DNA of 64,000 bases from Panacagrimonas sp052387695 (GTDB lineage Bacteria > Pseudomonadota > Gammaproteobacteria > Nevskiales > Nevskiaceae), in assembly GCA_052387695.1 (NCBI GenBank), contig JBQTIX010000044.1, forward strand, positions 1 to 64,000, read 5' to 3'. Below the pieces are notes generated by a model. It did not search any database and was not told the DNA's origin. It saw nothing but the letters and a program-made list of their open reading frames with translations. Shown here piece by piece: positions 34,087 through 44,732 of the stretch. The position numbers were made by a program, and so were the translations under genes. Positions within the stretch are counted from its first letter, which is position 1. Each line of letters begins with the position of its first letter.

Positions 34087-35336
34087 CGGACCACTTCAAC
34101 AACCGCGACGGCGAGCTGTACGCCGAAGCGGTTCGCGTCGCCGACATCGCGCAGCGTTTCGGTACGCCCTGCTACGTCTATTCGCGCGCCACGCTCGAAC
34201 GGCATTATCGCGCGTTCGATCACGCGCTCGCCTCTGTGCCGCACCAGGTCTGCTACGCCGTAAAGGCCAACTCGAATCTCGCGGTGCTGGGCGTGCTTGC
34301 AAAGCTCGGCAGCGGTTTCGACATCGTGTCGGCCGGTGAACTGCGGCGCGTGCTCGCCGCGGACGGCGATCCGGCCAAGGTCGTGTTCTCCGGCGTCGGC
34401 AAGACCGCGGACGAACTTCGCTTTGCGTTGGAACAAAAGGTCGGCTGCTTCAACGTCGAATCCGAATCCGAGCTGCGCCGACTGGACCGCATCGCGCAGG
34501 AACTCGGCGTGCGCGCGCGCATCGCGCTGCGCGTGAACCCGGACGTGGACGCCAGGACGCATCCCTATATTTCCACCGGCCTCAAGCAGAACAAGTTCGG
34601 CGTGGATCTCGCGACAGCCGAACGTCTGTACGTCGAAGCCGCAGAGATGCGCGGCATCCACATCAGCGGTGTCGCCAGCCACATCGGCTCGCAGTTGCTC
34701 GATGTCTCGCCCTACCTCGACGCGCTCGATCGAGTGCTCGGGCTGGTGGATCGGCTCGCAGCCAAAGGCATTGCCTTCGATCACATCGATGTGGGCGGCG
34801 GTCTCGGCGTGCGGTACCGTGACGAGCAGCCCACCGAGCCGACCGACTGGGCGCGCGCCTTCCTGCCCAAGCTCGCCGGTCGAAACCTGAAAGTCATGAC
34901 CGAACCGGGTCGTGCGATAGCCGGCAACGCCGGGATCCTGGTAACGCGCGTGGAACTCATCAAGCAGGGCGAGGCCAAGCACTTCGCCGTGGTCGATGCC
35001 GCCATGAACGACCTGCTGCGCCCAGCGCTCTACCAGGCCTGGATGGACATCGTTCCCGTGCAGGAAAACACGACCGCGCAACGCCAGACCTACGACGTGG
35101 TCGGCCCCGTGTGCGAGACCGGCGACTGGCTCGGCAAGGATCGCGAACTGGCCATCGCAGAGGGCGACCTGCTCGCTGTGCGCACCGCGGGCGCCTACGG
35201 CTTTGTGATGTCCAGCAACTACAACTCGCGCGGGCGTGCGGCCGAGGTGATGGTCGATGGCGATCGCGCGGTGCTGGTGCGGGACCGGGAGACGTTCGAG
35301 GATTTGGTGCGTGGGGAGCGCGGAATGGATCGTTGA
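34083..35336 (+). CDS. lysA: Diaminopimelate decarboxylase
   Basis: A 417-residue PLP enzyme that makes L-lysine from meso-diaminopimelate in the cytoplasm. The PLP lysine is K61 in CYAVKANSNLAV; other marks are HIGSQLLDVSPY, HIDVGGGLGVRY, the GPVCETGDWLGKDREL active-site Cys loop and GAYGFVMSSNYNSR near the end. The GTG at 34083 overlaps the lptM stop (GTGA); longer in-frame reading into lptM is not real. REP hairpins follow its stop codon. Confidence 0.95.
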   Translation: MTDHFNNRDGELYAEAVRVADIAQRFGTPCYVYSRATLERHYRAFDHALASVPHQVCYAVKANSNLAVLGVLAKLGSGFDIVSAGELRRVLAADGDPAKVVFSGVGKTADELRFALEQKVGCFNVESESELRRLDRIAQELGVRARIALRVNPDVDARTHPYISTGLKQNKFGVDLATAERLYVEAAEMRGIHISGVASHIGSQLLDVSPYLDALDRVLGLVDRLAAKGIAFDHIDVGGGLGVRYRDEQPTEPTDWARAFLPKLAGRNLKVMTEPGRAIAGNAGILVTRVELIKQGEAKHFAVVDAAMNDLLRPALYQAWMDIVPVQENTTAQRQTYDVVGPVCETGDWLGKDRELAIAEGDLLAVRTAGAYGFVMSSNYNSRGRAAEVMVDGDRAVLVRDRETFEDLVRGERGMDR

Positions 35337-35343
35337 GAACGGC

Positions 35344-35375
35344 AGGCTGGGTTTCGCTCCGCTTCAACCCAGCCT
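35344..35375. repeat. REP hairpin 1 (AGGCTGGGTT / AACCCAGCCT)
   Basis: A perfect 10-bp inverted repeat with a 12-base TCGCT-type loop, 7 bases after the lysA stop codon. It can also act as the lysA 3' hairpin. The same loop and arms recur at 35613 and 36211. Confidence 0.75.
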
Positions 35376-35566
35376 ACGCGTTCTGCGGAGCTGGCTCGTA
35401 ATAAATGACCACAAACGCGAAAAGACGAGTAATGTCTTTCGAGCCAATGTCGATAATTTTGGTCGGTTTTGCATGGACCAAAAATTCGTTGATTCTTCTG
35501 GAAGTGAGATCGCCAAAATCGCAGTGACGGTCGGATTCCACCTCAAGCCCGCGTAGCCCGCGTAGA

Positions 35567-35589
35567 CTGGGTTCGCTTCATCAACCCAG
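35567..35589. repeat. REP hairpin 2 (CTGGGTT / AACCCAG)
   Basis: A 7-bp inverted repeat with a shortened loop, a degenerate member of the same family, 24 bases before hairpin 3. Confidence 0.6.
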
Positions 35590-35612
35590 CCAATGCCGAG
35601 CCAACTCGTCAT

Positions 35613-35640
35613 GCTGGGTTTCGCTTCGCTTCAACCCAGC
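35613..35640. repeat. REP hairpin 3 (GCTGGGTT / AACCCAGC)
   Basis: A perfect 8-bp stem with the TCGCTTCGCTTC loop, followed by CTACC, ending 35 bases before the RAYT start codon. Confidence 0.75.
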
Positions 35641-35674
35641 CTACCCTTGGTCTTTACTTGATTCGGGGTATGCC

Positions 35675-36205
35675 GTGCGCACGTATACACGGGCTCGCGT
35701 TGCCGGGGGATGCTATTTCTTCACGGTGAATCTGGCGGAGCGTGGTGGCAACGATCTGCTGGTTCGCCACATCGCTGAACTGCGTGAGGCATTCCGGCTC
35801 ACGCTGCGCGATCATCCTTTTGTGATCGAGGCGATGGTGGTGCTTCCGGACCACCTTCATTGCATCTGGCGCCTGCCGGAGAACGACTCCGATTTTTCCA
35901 CTCGCTGGCGTCTGATCAAGTCGCGCTTTTCGCGACTTCTCCCGACCGGCGAACGAATCTCCGCAAGCCGCAGTCGCAGGGACGAACGGGGAATCTGGCA
36001 ACGCCGGTTCTGGGAGCACCTGATTCGCGACGAGCGGGACTGGCGCAATCATGTGGATTACATCCATTTCAACCCGGTGAAGCATGGCCTGGTGGCGCGC
36101 GCGGTGGACTGGCCGCATTCGAGCATCCACCGATTTCTGCGCGAGGGGATAATGGAACCCCATTGGGCCGCCGGCGAGGCGGCGGTCGCGATGGATCGCG
36201 AATGA
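35675..36205 (+). CDS. REP-associated tyrosine transposase (RAYT)
   Basis: A 176-residue IS200/IS605-like HUH/Y1 transposase of the RAYT group. The metal-binding HxH is H60-L-H62 in VVLPDHLHCIW and the catalytic tyrosine is Y129 in HVDYIHFNPVKHG, with GIWQRRFWEHLI between them. RAYTs are single-copy domesticated transposases that mobilise or maintain REP/BIME hairpins. Here GTG is the start, with GGGG upstream. The gene is flanked by matching REP hairpins on both sides (35344, 35613 and 36211), which is direct support for the assignment. Confidence 0.9.
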   Translation: MRTYTRARVAGGCYFFTVNLAERGGNDLLVRHIAELREAFRLTLRDHPFVIEAMVVLPDHLHCIWRLPENDSDFSTRWRLIKSRFSRLLPTGERISASRSRRDERGIWQRRFWEHLIRDERDWRNHVDYIHFNPVKHGLVARAVDWPHSSIHRFLREGIMEPHWAAGEAAVAMDRE

Positions 36206-36210
36206 GGCGC

Positions 36211-36238
36211 GCTGGGTTTCGCTGCGCTTCAACCCAGC
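36211..36238. repeat. REP hairpin 4 (GCTGGGTT / AACCCAGC)
   Basis: A perfect 8-bp stem with the TCGCTGCGCTTC loop, 5 bases after the RAYT stop codon, in the same orientation as hairpins 1 and 3 and followed by the same CTAC. Confidence 0.75.
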
Positions 36239-36281
36239 CTACGTCGCTTTTTGGAATTGTCTGCGAATAAACGAAATCTCT

Positions 36282-39038
<2,757 letters not shown>

Positions 39039-39194
39039 GCGTGCGTGATTTGCAGGGAACGCACTGATTCTCGAACAAACCTGACAGGGCTGTCTGGTAA
39101 ATTTTCTTACCAAACTATAATTATCATTTATTCATGATCTTACGAAGGTATTGTGCGGTGCGTCACAGTTCAAAGCGAATTTTTACGAACCGGT

Positions 39195-39224
39195 TTGAAC
39201 TAATCCCCCAGAACCCCCTCTAAG
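39195..39224 (+). promoter_or_regulatory. Predicted promoter of the sX13-like RNA
   Basis: TTGAAC (39195-39200) and TCTAAG (39219-39224) are 18 bases apart and match 4 of 6 consensus positions each. They would place transcription start near 39231, which gives a transcript of about 116 bases. Confidence 0.5.
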
Positions 39225-39230
39225 TTTACG

Positions 39231-39346
39231 AGCACCGGACCTCCCTTCCCGTGCTCCCCGCCTCTACTCCCTGGGCGGGTCCGGCATCCCCAAGCCGGAG
39301 CAAGCTGGCCCGGCAGGTTCCCCCGATCTGCCGGGCCTTTTCTTTT
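39231..39346 (+). ncRNA. sX13-like small regulatory RNA
   Basis: This interval folds into four consecutive hairpins whose loops are C-rich: GAGCAC/GTGCTC (39230-39256) with CUCCC and UUCCC in the loop, CCCGCC/GGCGGG (39257-39279) with CUCCCU, UCCGGC/GCCGGA (39280-39299) with AUCCCCAA, and a terminator hairpin (39308-39336) with a CCCCC loop. As I recall, Xanthomonas sX13 is a roughly 115-nt Hfq-independent RNA downstream of polA that uses C-rich loops to bind G-rich sites on target mRNAs. Position, length and loop pattern match. Direct sequence similarity to sX13 was not tested. Confidence 0.75.
39308..39346 (+). terminator. Intrinsic terminator of the sX13-like RNA
   Basis: A perfect 9-bp stem GCCCGGCAG/CTGCCGGGC with an 11-base loop is followed by CTTTTCTTTT. 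It ends 9 bases before the convergent engB stop codon. Confidence 0.9.
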
Positions 39347-39355
39347 CAGAAGGCT

Positions 39356-39967
39356 TCAGGCTTCGGACGACGGAGAGCCAAATAGCTTCCAGACCGCGTC
39401 GCGCGCTTCGTCGATACCTTGATCGGTGCTGGACGAAAAAAGCTGCACGCCGGCCACGACGCCCAGATCGGCAAGCCCTTTGCGCGTTTCGGTCAGCGTT
39501 TTTTTTGAGGCGCTGTAATTGAGCTTGTCGGCCTTGGTCAGCAGTACGTGACAGGGCCTGTTGGCCTGCTTGATCCAGGCCAGCAGTTCGCGATCAAAGT
39601 CGGTCAGCGGGTGGCGGCAATCCATGATCAAAACGATCCCGCGCAGATTGGGTCGCTGTTCCACGTACTCCCCCACCATGCGCGCCCAGCTTCTGCGCGT
39701 GGCGCCGGGAACCGCGGCATAGCCGTAGCCTGGAAGGTCTGCCAGACGCGGGCCCGAGGGCAGTTCGAACAGGTTGATGAGCTGTGTGCGCCCCGGCGTC
39801 TTGCTCACGCGCGCCAGCGCCTTGCGATTGCACAAGGTGTTCAGGGCACTGGATTTGCCGGAGTTGGAACGACCGGCAAACGCAACCTCCGGCCGATCGT
39901 CCCGTGGACATTGCGCGAGGCTGGCGCAGGACAGGAGAAATCCGGCCTGGGCAAAAGGATTCAGCAT
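39356..39967 (-). CDS. engB: Ribosome biogenesis GTP-binding protein EngB/YihA
   Basis: A 203-residue TRAFAC GTPase needed for large ribosomal subunit assembly. G1 is AGRSNSGKSS (31-40), G2 includes the KTPGRT loop, G3 is DLPGYG and G4 is TKAD, followed by FSSSTDQG as G5. It is divergent from the cytochrome c4 gene and convergent with the small RNA. The neighbours cytochrome c4 and dsbA are the usual ones in Pseudomonas and Xanthomonas relatives. Confidence 0.95.
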   Translation of the reverse strand: MLNPFAQAGFLLSCASLAQCPRDDRPEVAFAGRSNSGKSSALNTLCNRKALARVSKTPGRTQLINLFELPSGPRLADLPGYGYAAVPGATRRSWARMVGEYVEQRPNLRGIVLIMDCRHPLTDFDRELLAWIKQANRPCHVLLTKADKLNYSASKKTLTETRKGLADLGVVAGVQLFSSSTDQGIDEARDAVWKLFGSPSSEA

Positions 39968-40081
39968 GGATCGGATCAGCGTGTAAAATTCGCCTTCACC
40001 ATAAACGCTTGCGCCCGGATGTCGCCAGTTACGGGTTCGCGGGCCGGCGTCATCCAGTGGTTCACCAGGGAGTGAAGTCCG

Positions 40082-40720
40082 ATGTCATATGCCATCCGTG
40101 GCCTGATTCTGGTCTGCGCGCTCGGTCTGTCCGGCGCTGCCGGTGCGGCCGAAGAAAACGCCTCTCCGTTTCTGAAAGGCTCCGTATCAGCCGGCGAAGC
40201 CAAGGCCGCGGTATGCGTGGCCTGCCATGGCCCCAAGGGTGTCAGCGCCATTCCGGCCTGGCCCAAGCTGGCCGGCCAGGGTGCGCCGTATACCTACGCG
40301 CAGCTCAAGCACTTCAAGGACGGCTCGCGTAACAACGCGGTGATGGCCGCCCAGGTCGCAGCCCTGTCGGATCAGGACATGCAGGACCTCGCAGCCTTTT
40401 TTGCTGCGCAAGCCTCGGCGCCGGGTGTGGCAAGCAAGGAGGCCGTGGTCAAGGTCGAAAAGATTTATCGCGCCGGCGCGGCGGATCGCGGCGTGCCGGC
40501 CTGCGCCGCCTGCCACGGTCCTACTGGGGCTGGCAACCCGGCTGCGGGGTATCCGCACATCGGGGGCCAGCACGCGGACTACACCAGCTCGCAGCTCAAT
40601 GCCTATCGCGGCGGGGAACGCAAGGCCGGTGCGACCGGTCAGATGATGTCGGCGGTGGCGGCAAAGCTTACGGACGAGGAGATCGCCGCACTGGCCTCGT
40701 ACGTCAATGGTCTCCAGTAG
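40082..40720 (+). CDS. Cytochrome c4 (dihaem)
   Basis: A 212-residue exported cytochrome with a signal peptide (about 1-22, ending GAAGAA) and two haem-binding motifs, CVACH (45-49) and CAACH (141-145), in two homologous halves. Axial methionines are likely in AVMAAQ and GQMMSAV. It passes electrons to terminal oxidases in the periplasm. AGGGAG precedes the ATG. dsbA follows after 19 bases and is probably co-transcribed. Confidence 0.93.
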   Translation: MSYAIRGLILVCALGLSGAAGAAEENASPFLKGSVSAGEAKAAVCVACHGPKGVSAIPAWPKLAGQGAPYTYAQLKHFKDGSRNNAVMAAQVAALSDQDMQDLAAFFAAQASAPGVASKEAVVKVEKIYRAGAADRGVPACAACHGPTGAGNPAAGYPHIGGQHADYTSSQLNAYRGGERKAGATGQMMSAVAAKLTDEEIAALASYVNGLQ

Positions 40721-40739
40721 TCATCAGAGGATTTTTCAC

Positions 40740-41405
40740 ATGCGCGGTCTGATGCGGGCGCTGGTCGCCTCGCTTGCCCTGTCCATTGCAATGTTCAGCG
40801 TGGCCTGTTCGGCCGAGGACAAGGCGGCCAATTACGAGGAAGGCAAGCAGTACAAGTCCGTCAGGACTGTGGCCAAGCCGATCGATCCCAAGCGCATCAC
40901 CGTCGAGGAATTTTTCTGGTACGGCTGCCAGCACTGCTATCACTTCGAGTCGGAGATCGGCCCTTGGGTGGCCAAGCGCAAGCCGGCCGACGTGGACTTC
41001 ATCCGCATTCCGGCCAGTCTTGGGCGCCCGGAAGGGACAGCGCACCAGAAAGCGTTCTACACCGCCTCCGCGCTTGGGTTCGGCGACAAGATCCACAAGC
41101 CGCTGTTCGACGGCATTCACGAGAAGCGCCTGCCCTTGTTCACCCAGGAAGCGCTGGCGACGTTCTTCAACCAGCAGACTGGCGTGCTGCCCGATGTTTT
41201 CAACGGCACGTTTTCCGGCTTTGCAGTGGACAGCCAGGTGCGTCGCGCCGAGACTCTGGCCAAGGACTACGCCATCTCCAGCGTCCCGTCCGTCGTGGTC
41301 GGCGGCAAGTACCAGACCGATTCGACCCGGGCGGGATCGTTCCCGCAGGCGCTGGAAGTGGTGGACTTCCTGATCGAAAAAATTCGACAGGAACGCAAGA
41401 AATAA
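40740..41405 (+). CDS. dsbA: Thiol:disulfide interchange protein DsbA
   Basis: A 221-residue periplasmic oxidase that introduces disulfides into exported proteins. A signal segment (about 1-24) ends in VACSAED; the Cys there gives a weak lipobox, so lipidation is possible but not shown. The active site is C63-Q-H-C66 in FFWYGCQHCYHFE and the cis-Pro is in SSVPSVVVGG. AGAGGA precedes the ATG. It follows cytochrome c4, an order found in Pseudomonas and Xanthomonas. Confidence 0.93.
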   Translation: MRGLMRALVASLALSIAMFSVACSAEDKAANYEEGKQYKSVRTVAKPIDPKRITVEEFFWYGCQHCYHFESEIGPWVAKRKPADVDFIRIPASLGRPEGTAHQKAFYTASALGFGDKIHKPLFDGIHEKRLPLFTQEALATFFNQQTGVLPDVFNGTFSGFAVDSQVRRAETLAKDYAISSVPSVVVGGKYQTDSTRAGSFPQALEVVDFLIEKIRQERKK

Positions 41406-41428
41406 GCACTCATCCTGATTGCGGGCCA

Positions 41429-42328
41429 ATGAGCCTGGCTACCGCCCGGCTTCTCGCCGGGCTTTTCGTTTTCGCACTGGGAGGCTCGGCGGCCGAGGCC
41501 GCGGTTCCGCTTACGTCCGTGGAGCACGCCTGCGCCTTGATCGGTGCGCGCCTGCACAGCGTCAGCGAGGCGGATTGCCTTGCCGCGGGGCTTCGTGCCG
41601 GACAAGGGGCAAGTCATCGTGGCCTGCCGCTGATGTACCGCGATTTCCTGCCCGGCTCTGCACGTCGCACGCCGTTTCGGGTGATGCTGATCGGCGGCAT
41701 TCATGGTGACGAATTCAGTTCGGTCAGCATCTCGTTCGAATGGATGAAGAAGCTGCGTTCCGAACGCCTGCAGCCCTTTCATTGGCGGGTCATTCCGGCG
41801 GCCAACCCCGACGGCCTGCTCGCTGTTCCGAAAGCGACCCGGGTCAACGCATCCGGCGTCGATCTCAATCGCAATTTCTCCACGCCGGACTGGCCAGCCG
41901 AGGCGCACGGGTACTGGAAGCGCGTGACGCATTCCGACCCGCGTCGCTTCCCCGGGACCGCGGCCCTGTCGGAGCCCGAGACGCGCTGGCTCACCGCGCA
42001 GATTCGCGATTTTCGTCCGGATGCCATCGTCGCCATCCACGCCCCGTTTGGCGTGCTGGACTTCGACGGTCCGCTCGATCCGCCGCAGAAGTTCGGCTAT
42101 CTGCGGTTGCAGCCGCTGGGCATCTATCCGGGATCGCTCGGTAATTACGCCGGCATCACGCTCGGAGTACCGACCATCACGCTCGAACTGCCTCACGCCG
42201 GCATCCTTCCGACGGGTGCGCAGTCGCAGCGCGTCTGGTCCGACATGCTGACCTGGCTGGAGCGCAATCTGCCCAAAGCCGGGGCTCCGCTGTTCCGTCG
42301 ACTCGACGATACGCCCTGGCCGCAGTAG
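41429..42328 (+). CDS. M14-family zinc carboxypeptidase (MpaA-like)
   Basis: A 299-residue enzyme with zinc ligands H92 and E95 in GGIHGDEFS, H204 in VAIHAPF, substrate Arg in VDLNRNFS (R148) and catalytic E253 in TLELPHAG. The pattern resembles murein peptide amidase MpaA, which trims the tripeptide of recycled peptidoglycan. Unlike cytoplasmic MpaA it carries an N-terminal hydrophobic segment (about 1-25) that looks like a signal peptide, so it may act in the periplasm. It starts 23 bases after dsbA. Confidence 0.82.
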   Translation: MSLATARLLAGLFVFALGGSAAEAAVPLTSVEHACALIGARLHSVSEADCLAAGLRAGQGASHRGLPLMYRDFLPGSARRTPFRVMLIGGIHGDEFSSVSISFEWMKKLRSERLQPFHWRVIPAANPDGLLAVPKATRVNASGVDLNRNFSTPDWPAEAHGYWKRVTHSDPRRFPGTAALSEPETRWLTAQIRDFRPDAIVAIHAPFGVLDFDGPLDPPQKFGYLRLQPLGIYPGSLGNYAGITLGVPTITLELPHAGILPTGAQSQRVWSDMLTWLERNLPKAGAPLFRRLDDTPWPQ

Positions 42329-42398
42329 ACCTTCCTGGATTCATCCCGACGACGCCGATCCCGCAACCCGTGAATCAGCCGGATCACGTCGTTCTATT

Positions 42399-42426
42399 TT
42401 GCAATGCAGAAAAAAATGCGTATATT
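42399..42426 (+). promoter_or_regulatory. Phasin promoter with candidate PhaR site
   Basis: TTGCAA (42399-42404) and TATATT (42421-42426) are 16 bases apart and form a plausible promoter. TTGCAATGCAG (42399-42409) reads CTGC-ATT-GCAA on the other strand, one base from the CTGC-N3-GCAG dyad bound by PhaR in Paracoccus, as I recall. A repressor here would block the -35 element. Confidence 0.4.
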
Positions 42427-42471
42427 TGTGGCCCGGTGCGCGATCGGCGCACCTTCAACAGGAGTCGCACC

Positions 42472-42834
42472 GTGGATAACGCATCGCAAACTGCCACCTC
42501 GATGGTCGATACATTTCTCGCGACCAGCAGCAAGATCCTTGAAGGATCGGGTCGTCTCAGCCAGGTCGGGCTGAACGCTTTCAAACAGATGGCCGACTCA
42601 CAGTTTGATCTGGCGGCCGCGTTCGCCGAATTCGGCGCCAGCCAGTTCAGGAGCTTGACCGATATCGCTTCGCCGAAGGATCTTCTGCAGCGCCAAAAAG
42701 AGGCCAGCGAGGCGCTCGGCGGAAAGCTTCAGAACTATGTCGAACAGCTTCGCACCGTCACCCAGGAAACGCAGCAGGCCTACGTCGAACTGGGTCGGGA
42801 ACTCGCCGCCGACCTGAGCCCCAAGGCCGCCTGA
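42472..42834 (+). CDS. phaP: Phasin family protein
   Basis: A 120-residue, mainly helical, soluble protein matching the phasin family: it coats polyhydroxyalkanoate granules and controls their number and size. Typical features are the amphipathic ASQFRSLTDIASPKDLL region and a heptad-like LQNYVEQLRTVTQETQQAYVELG. The start is a GTG with GGAG upstream. It is the first gene of the PHA cluster, with a candidate PhaR operator in its promoter. Confidence 0.85.
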   Translation: MDNASQTATSMVDTFLATSSKILEGSGRLSQVGLNAFKQMADSQFDLAAAFAEFGASQFRSLTDIASPKDLLQRQKEASEALGGKLQNYVEQLRTVTQETQQAYVELGRELAADLSPKAA

Positions 42835-42899
42835 ACCGCTGTCCGGGAAACCGGGCCTATTCATGCGCGACGCTCGCATTCGCGCGATGATGCGAGAGA

Positions 42900-44690
42900 A
42901 TGCAAGTGGAAAATGCAGGGAGTGCGGGACCGATGCAGGTATCCAAAGGGGCGGTGGGAACCGGGTCGCGGCGCATTACCGGACCGTGGTTGAGTGAGGA
43001 GCGCGCGCGCAAGCTCGACCGGTCGATCACGGCCCTGAGCGGCAGTGCCACCGGAGGATTGCCGACACCCCGATTCATGCTGGCCTACATGGACTGGCTG
43101 ATGAACCTGTCGCTGTCGCCCGGCCGCCAGCTTGAACTGATGGAGTACCTGGCACGCAGCCAGTTGGAGTTGCTCGCCTCCCTGGTGGGCAAGGTTCCGG
43201 ATACAAGCGATCCGCGATTCTCCGCGCCCGGCTGGAAGCGCAAACCGTTTTCATGGCTGGCCCAGGCGGCACTGAAGCGCGAGGCGTTCTGGAGCCTCGC
43301 CACCGCGACGCTGCCCGGGATGGACCGGCACAACGCCGAACTGGTGAAGTTCTACACGCTGCAACTGGTGGAAGCGCTGTCGCCGGTCAATCACCCGTTG
43401 ACCAATCCGGAGATCCTGCGCGCGACGCGCGAACAGCGCGGCCGCAACCTGCTGCGCGGTGCGCGCAACTTCATCGGCGACACCTGGAAATCCGCACGCA
43501 ACAAACCGGCTGCGCCATCGACCAAATTCCGTGTCGGCGAAACGGTGGCCGCGACACCCGGCAAAATCATCCATCGCAATGCCCTGATGGAACTGATCCA
43601 GTACGCCCCGACGACGGACACGGTGTACGCCGAGCCGGTGTTGATCTTCCCGGCCTGGATCATGAAGTACTACATCCTGGATCTGTCGCAGCAGAACTCG
43701 CTGGTGCGCTGGCTGGTGGCGCAGGGACACACGGTGTTCATGGTGTCGTGGAAGAACCCGGACAAGACCGACCGCGATCTCACCATGAACGACTACCTGC
43801 GCCTCGGCGTGTACGAGGCACTGGATGCGGTCAGCACGGTTTTGCCGAAGCGCAGGATTCACACGGTGGGCTACTGCGTCGGCGGCACCTTGCTGGCAAT
43901 AGCCAACGCGGCACTTGCCCGTGAAAACGATCAACGGATCAAGACGGCCACCCTGTTCGCTGCACAGACCGACTTCGAGGACGCCGGCGAACTGCGCCTG
44001 TTCATCGACGAGATGGCCCTGCACTGGCTCGACCAGCAGATGGCGAAGAAAGGCTTCCTGGAAACCAGCCGGATGGGGGGCGCCTTCGGCATGCTGCGCG
44101 CGCGCGACCTGATCTGGTCGAACATCGTCCGGCGCTACTGGCTCGGCCTCAGCGACGAAGAAGGCATGGACATCATGGCCTGGAACGCCGACGGCACGCG
44201 CATGCCGCATCGCATGCACAGTGACTATCTGCGCCAGTTGTACTTGGAGAATCAGTTCGCCCAGGGCAAGTACCGCATCGGCGGGAAGAACGTGTCGATG
44301 GGCGACGTGCAGGTGCCGATGTTCGTGGTCGGCACCGTCACCGATCACGTCGCGCCGTGGAAATCGGTTTACAAGATCCGCAATCTCAAGCGTCTGGGCG
44401 AGACCACGTTCGCGCTCACCACGGGTGGCCACAACGCCGGCATCGTGTCTGAACCGGGCCGCGCGCGGCGCAAGTACCAGCTCGGAAGCTGGGACCAGGA
44501 CGCGCCCTATCAGTCACCGGACGAGTGGGCTGCGAGCGCCGAGTCCTTCGACGGATCCTGGTGGCCCGCGTGGCAGAAATGGCTGGCGGAGCACTCGGCG
44601 GATCAGCAGATCACACCGCCCGAGATCGGCCAGGCCAAGACTTATTCCGTGCTGGGCGAGGCGCCCGGCACTTACGTGCTGCAACGGTAA
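42900..44690 (+). CDS. phaC: Polyhydroxyalkanoate synthase, class I
   Basis: A 596-residue class I PHA synthase that polymerises (R)-3-hydroxyacyl-CoA on the granule surface. The catalytic triad is visible: C326 in the lipase-like box VGYCVGGTLLA, D482 in TVTDHVAPW and H511 in TGGHNAGIV. The N-terminal non-catalytic region (about 1-200) and the PAWIMKYYILDLSQQNS block are typical. Its length matches the Cupriavidus enzyme (589). Confidence 0.95.
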   Translation: MQVENAGSAGPMQVSKGAVGTGSRRITGPWLSEERARKLDRSITALSGSATGGLPTPRFMLAYMDWLMNLSLSPGRQLELMEYLARSQLELLASLVGKVPDTSDPRFSAPGWKRKPFSWLAQAALKREAFWSLATATLPGMDRHNAELVKFYTLQLVEALSPVNHPLTNPEILRATREQRGRNLLRGARNFIGDTWKSARNKPAAPSTKFRVGETVAATPGKIIHRNALMELIQYAPTTDTVYAEPVLIFPAWIMKYYILDLSQQNSLVRWLVAQGHTVFMVSWKNPDKTDRDLTMNDYLRLGVYEALDAVSTVLPKRRIHTVGYCVGGTLLAIANAALARENDQRIKTATLFAAQTDFEDAGELRLFIDEMALHWLDQQMAKKGFLETSRMGGAFGMLRARDLIWSNIVRRYWLGLSDEEGMDIMAWNADGTRMPHRMHSDYLRQLYLENQFAQGKYRIGGKNVSMGDVQVPMFVVGTVTDHVAPWKSVYKIRNLKRLGETTFALTTGGHNAGIVSEPGRARRKYQLGSWDQDAPYQSPDEWAASAESFDGSWWPAWQKWLAEHSADQQITPPEIGQAKTYSVLGEAPGTYVLQR

Positions 44691-44732
44691 AACGGGCAGC
44701 CCATCCGCTGTCATATCCATGGAGGGATAACG

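Larger units (their letters stand above)
35337..35674. other. Gap between lysA and RAYT gene, filled with REP hairpins
   Basis: This 338-base stretch holds three REP-type palindromes (35344-35375, 35567-35589, 35613-35640) and a different AT-rich inverted repeat at 35457-35483 (TTTTGGTC...GACCAAAA). No gene is seen in it. Confidence 0.6.
39039..39355. other. polA-engB gap: AT-rich stretch then sRNA gene
   Basis: The first part holds a small GTGCGT...ACGCAC hairpin (39041-39064) and an AT-rich stretch (about 39098-39190). The rest is the promoter and body of an sX13-like RNA ending in a strong terminator at 39308-39346. No protein gene is seen. Confidence 0.65.

Noticed and set aside
35457..35483. 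AT-rich inverted repeat TTTTGGTC...GACCAAAA as terminator of lysA
   Set aside because: It is 120 bases from the stop codon with REP hairpin 1 in between and lacks a GC-rich stem, so it is mentioned only within the gap description.
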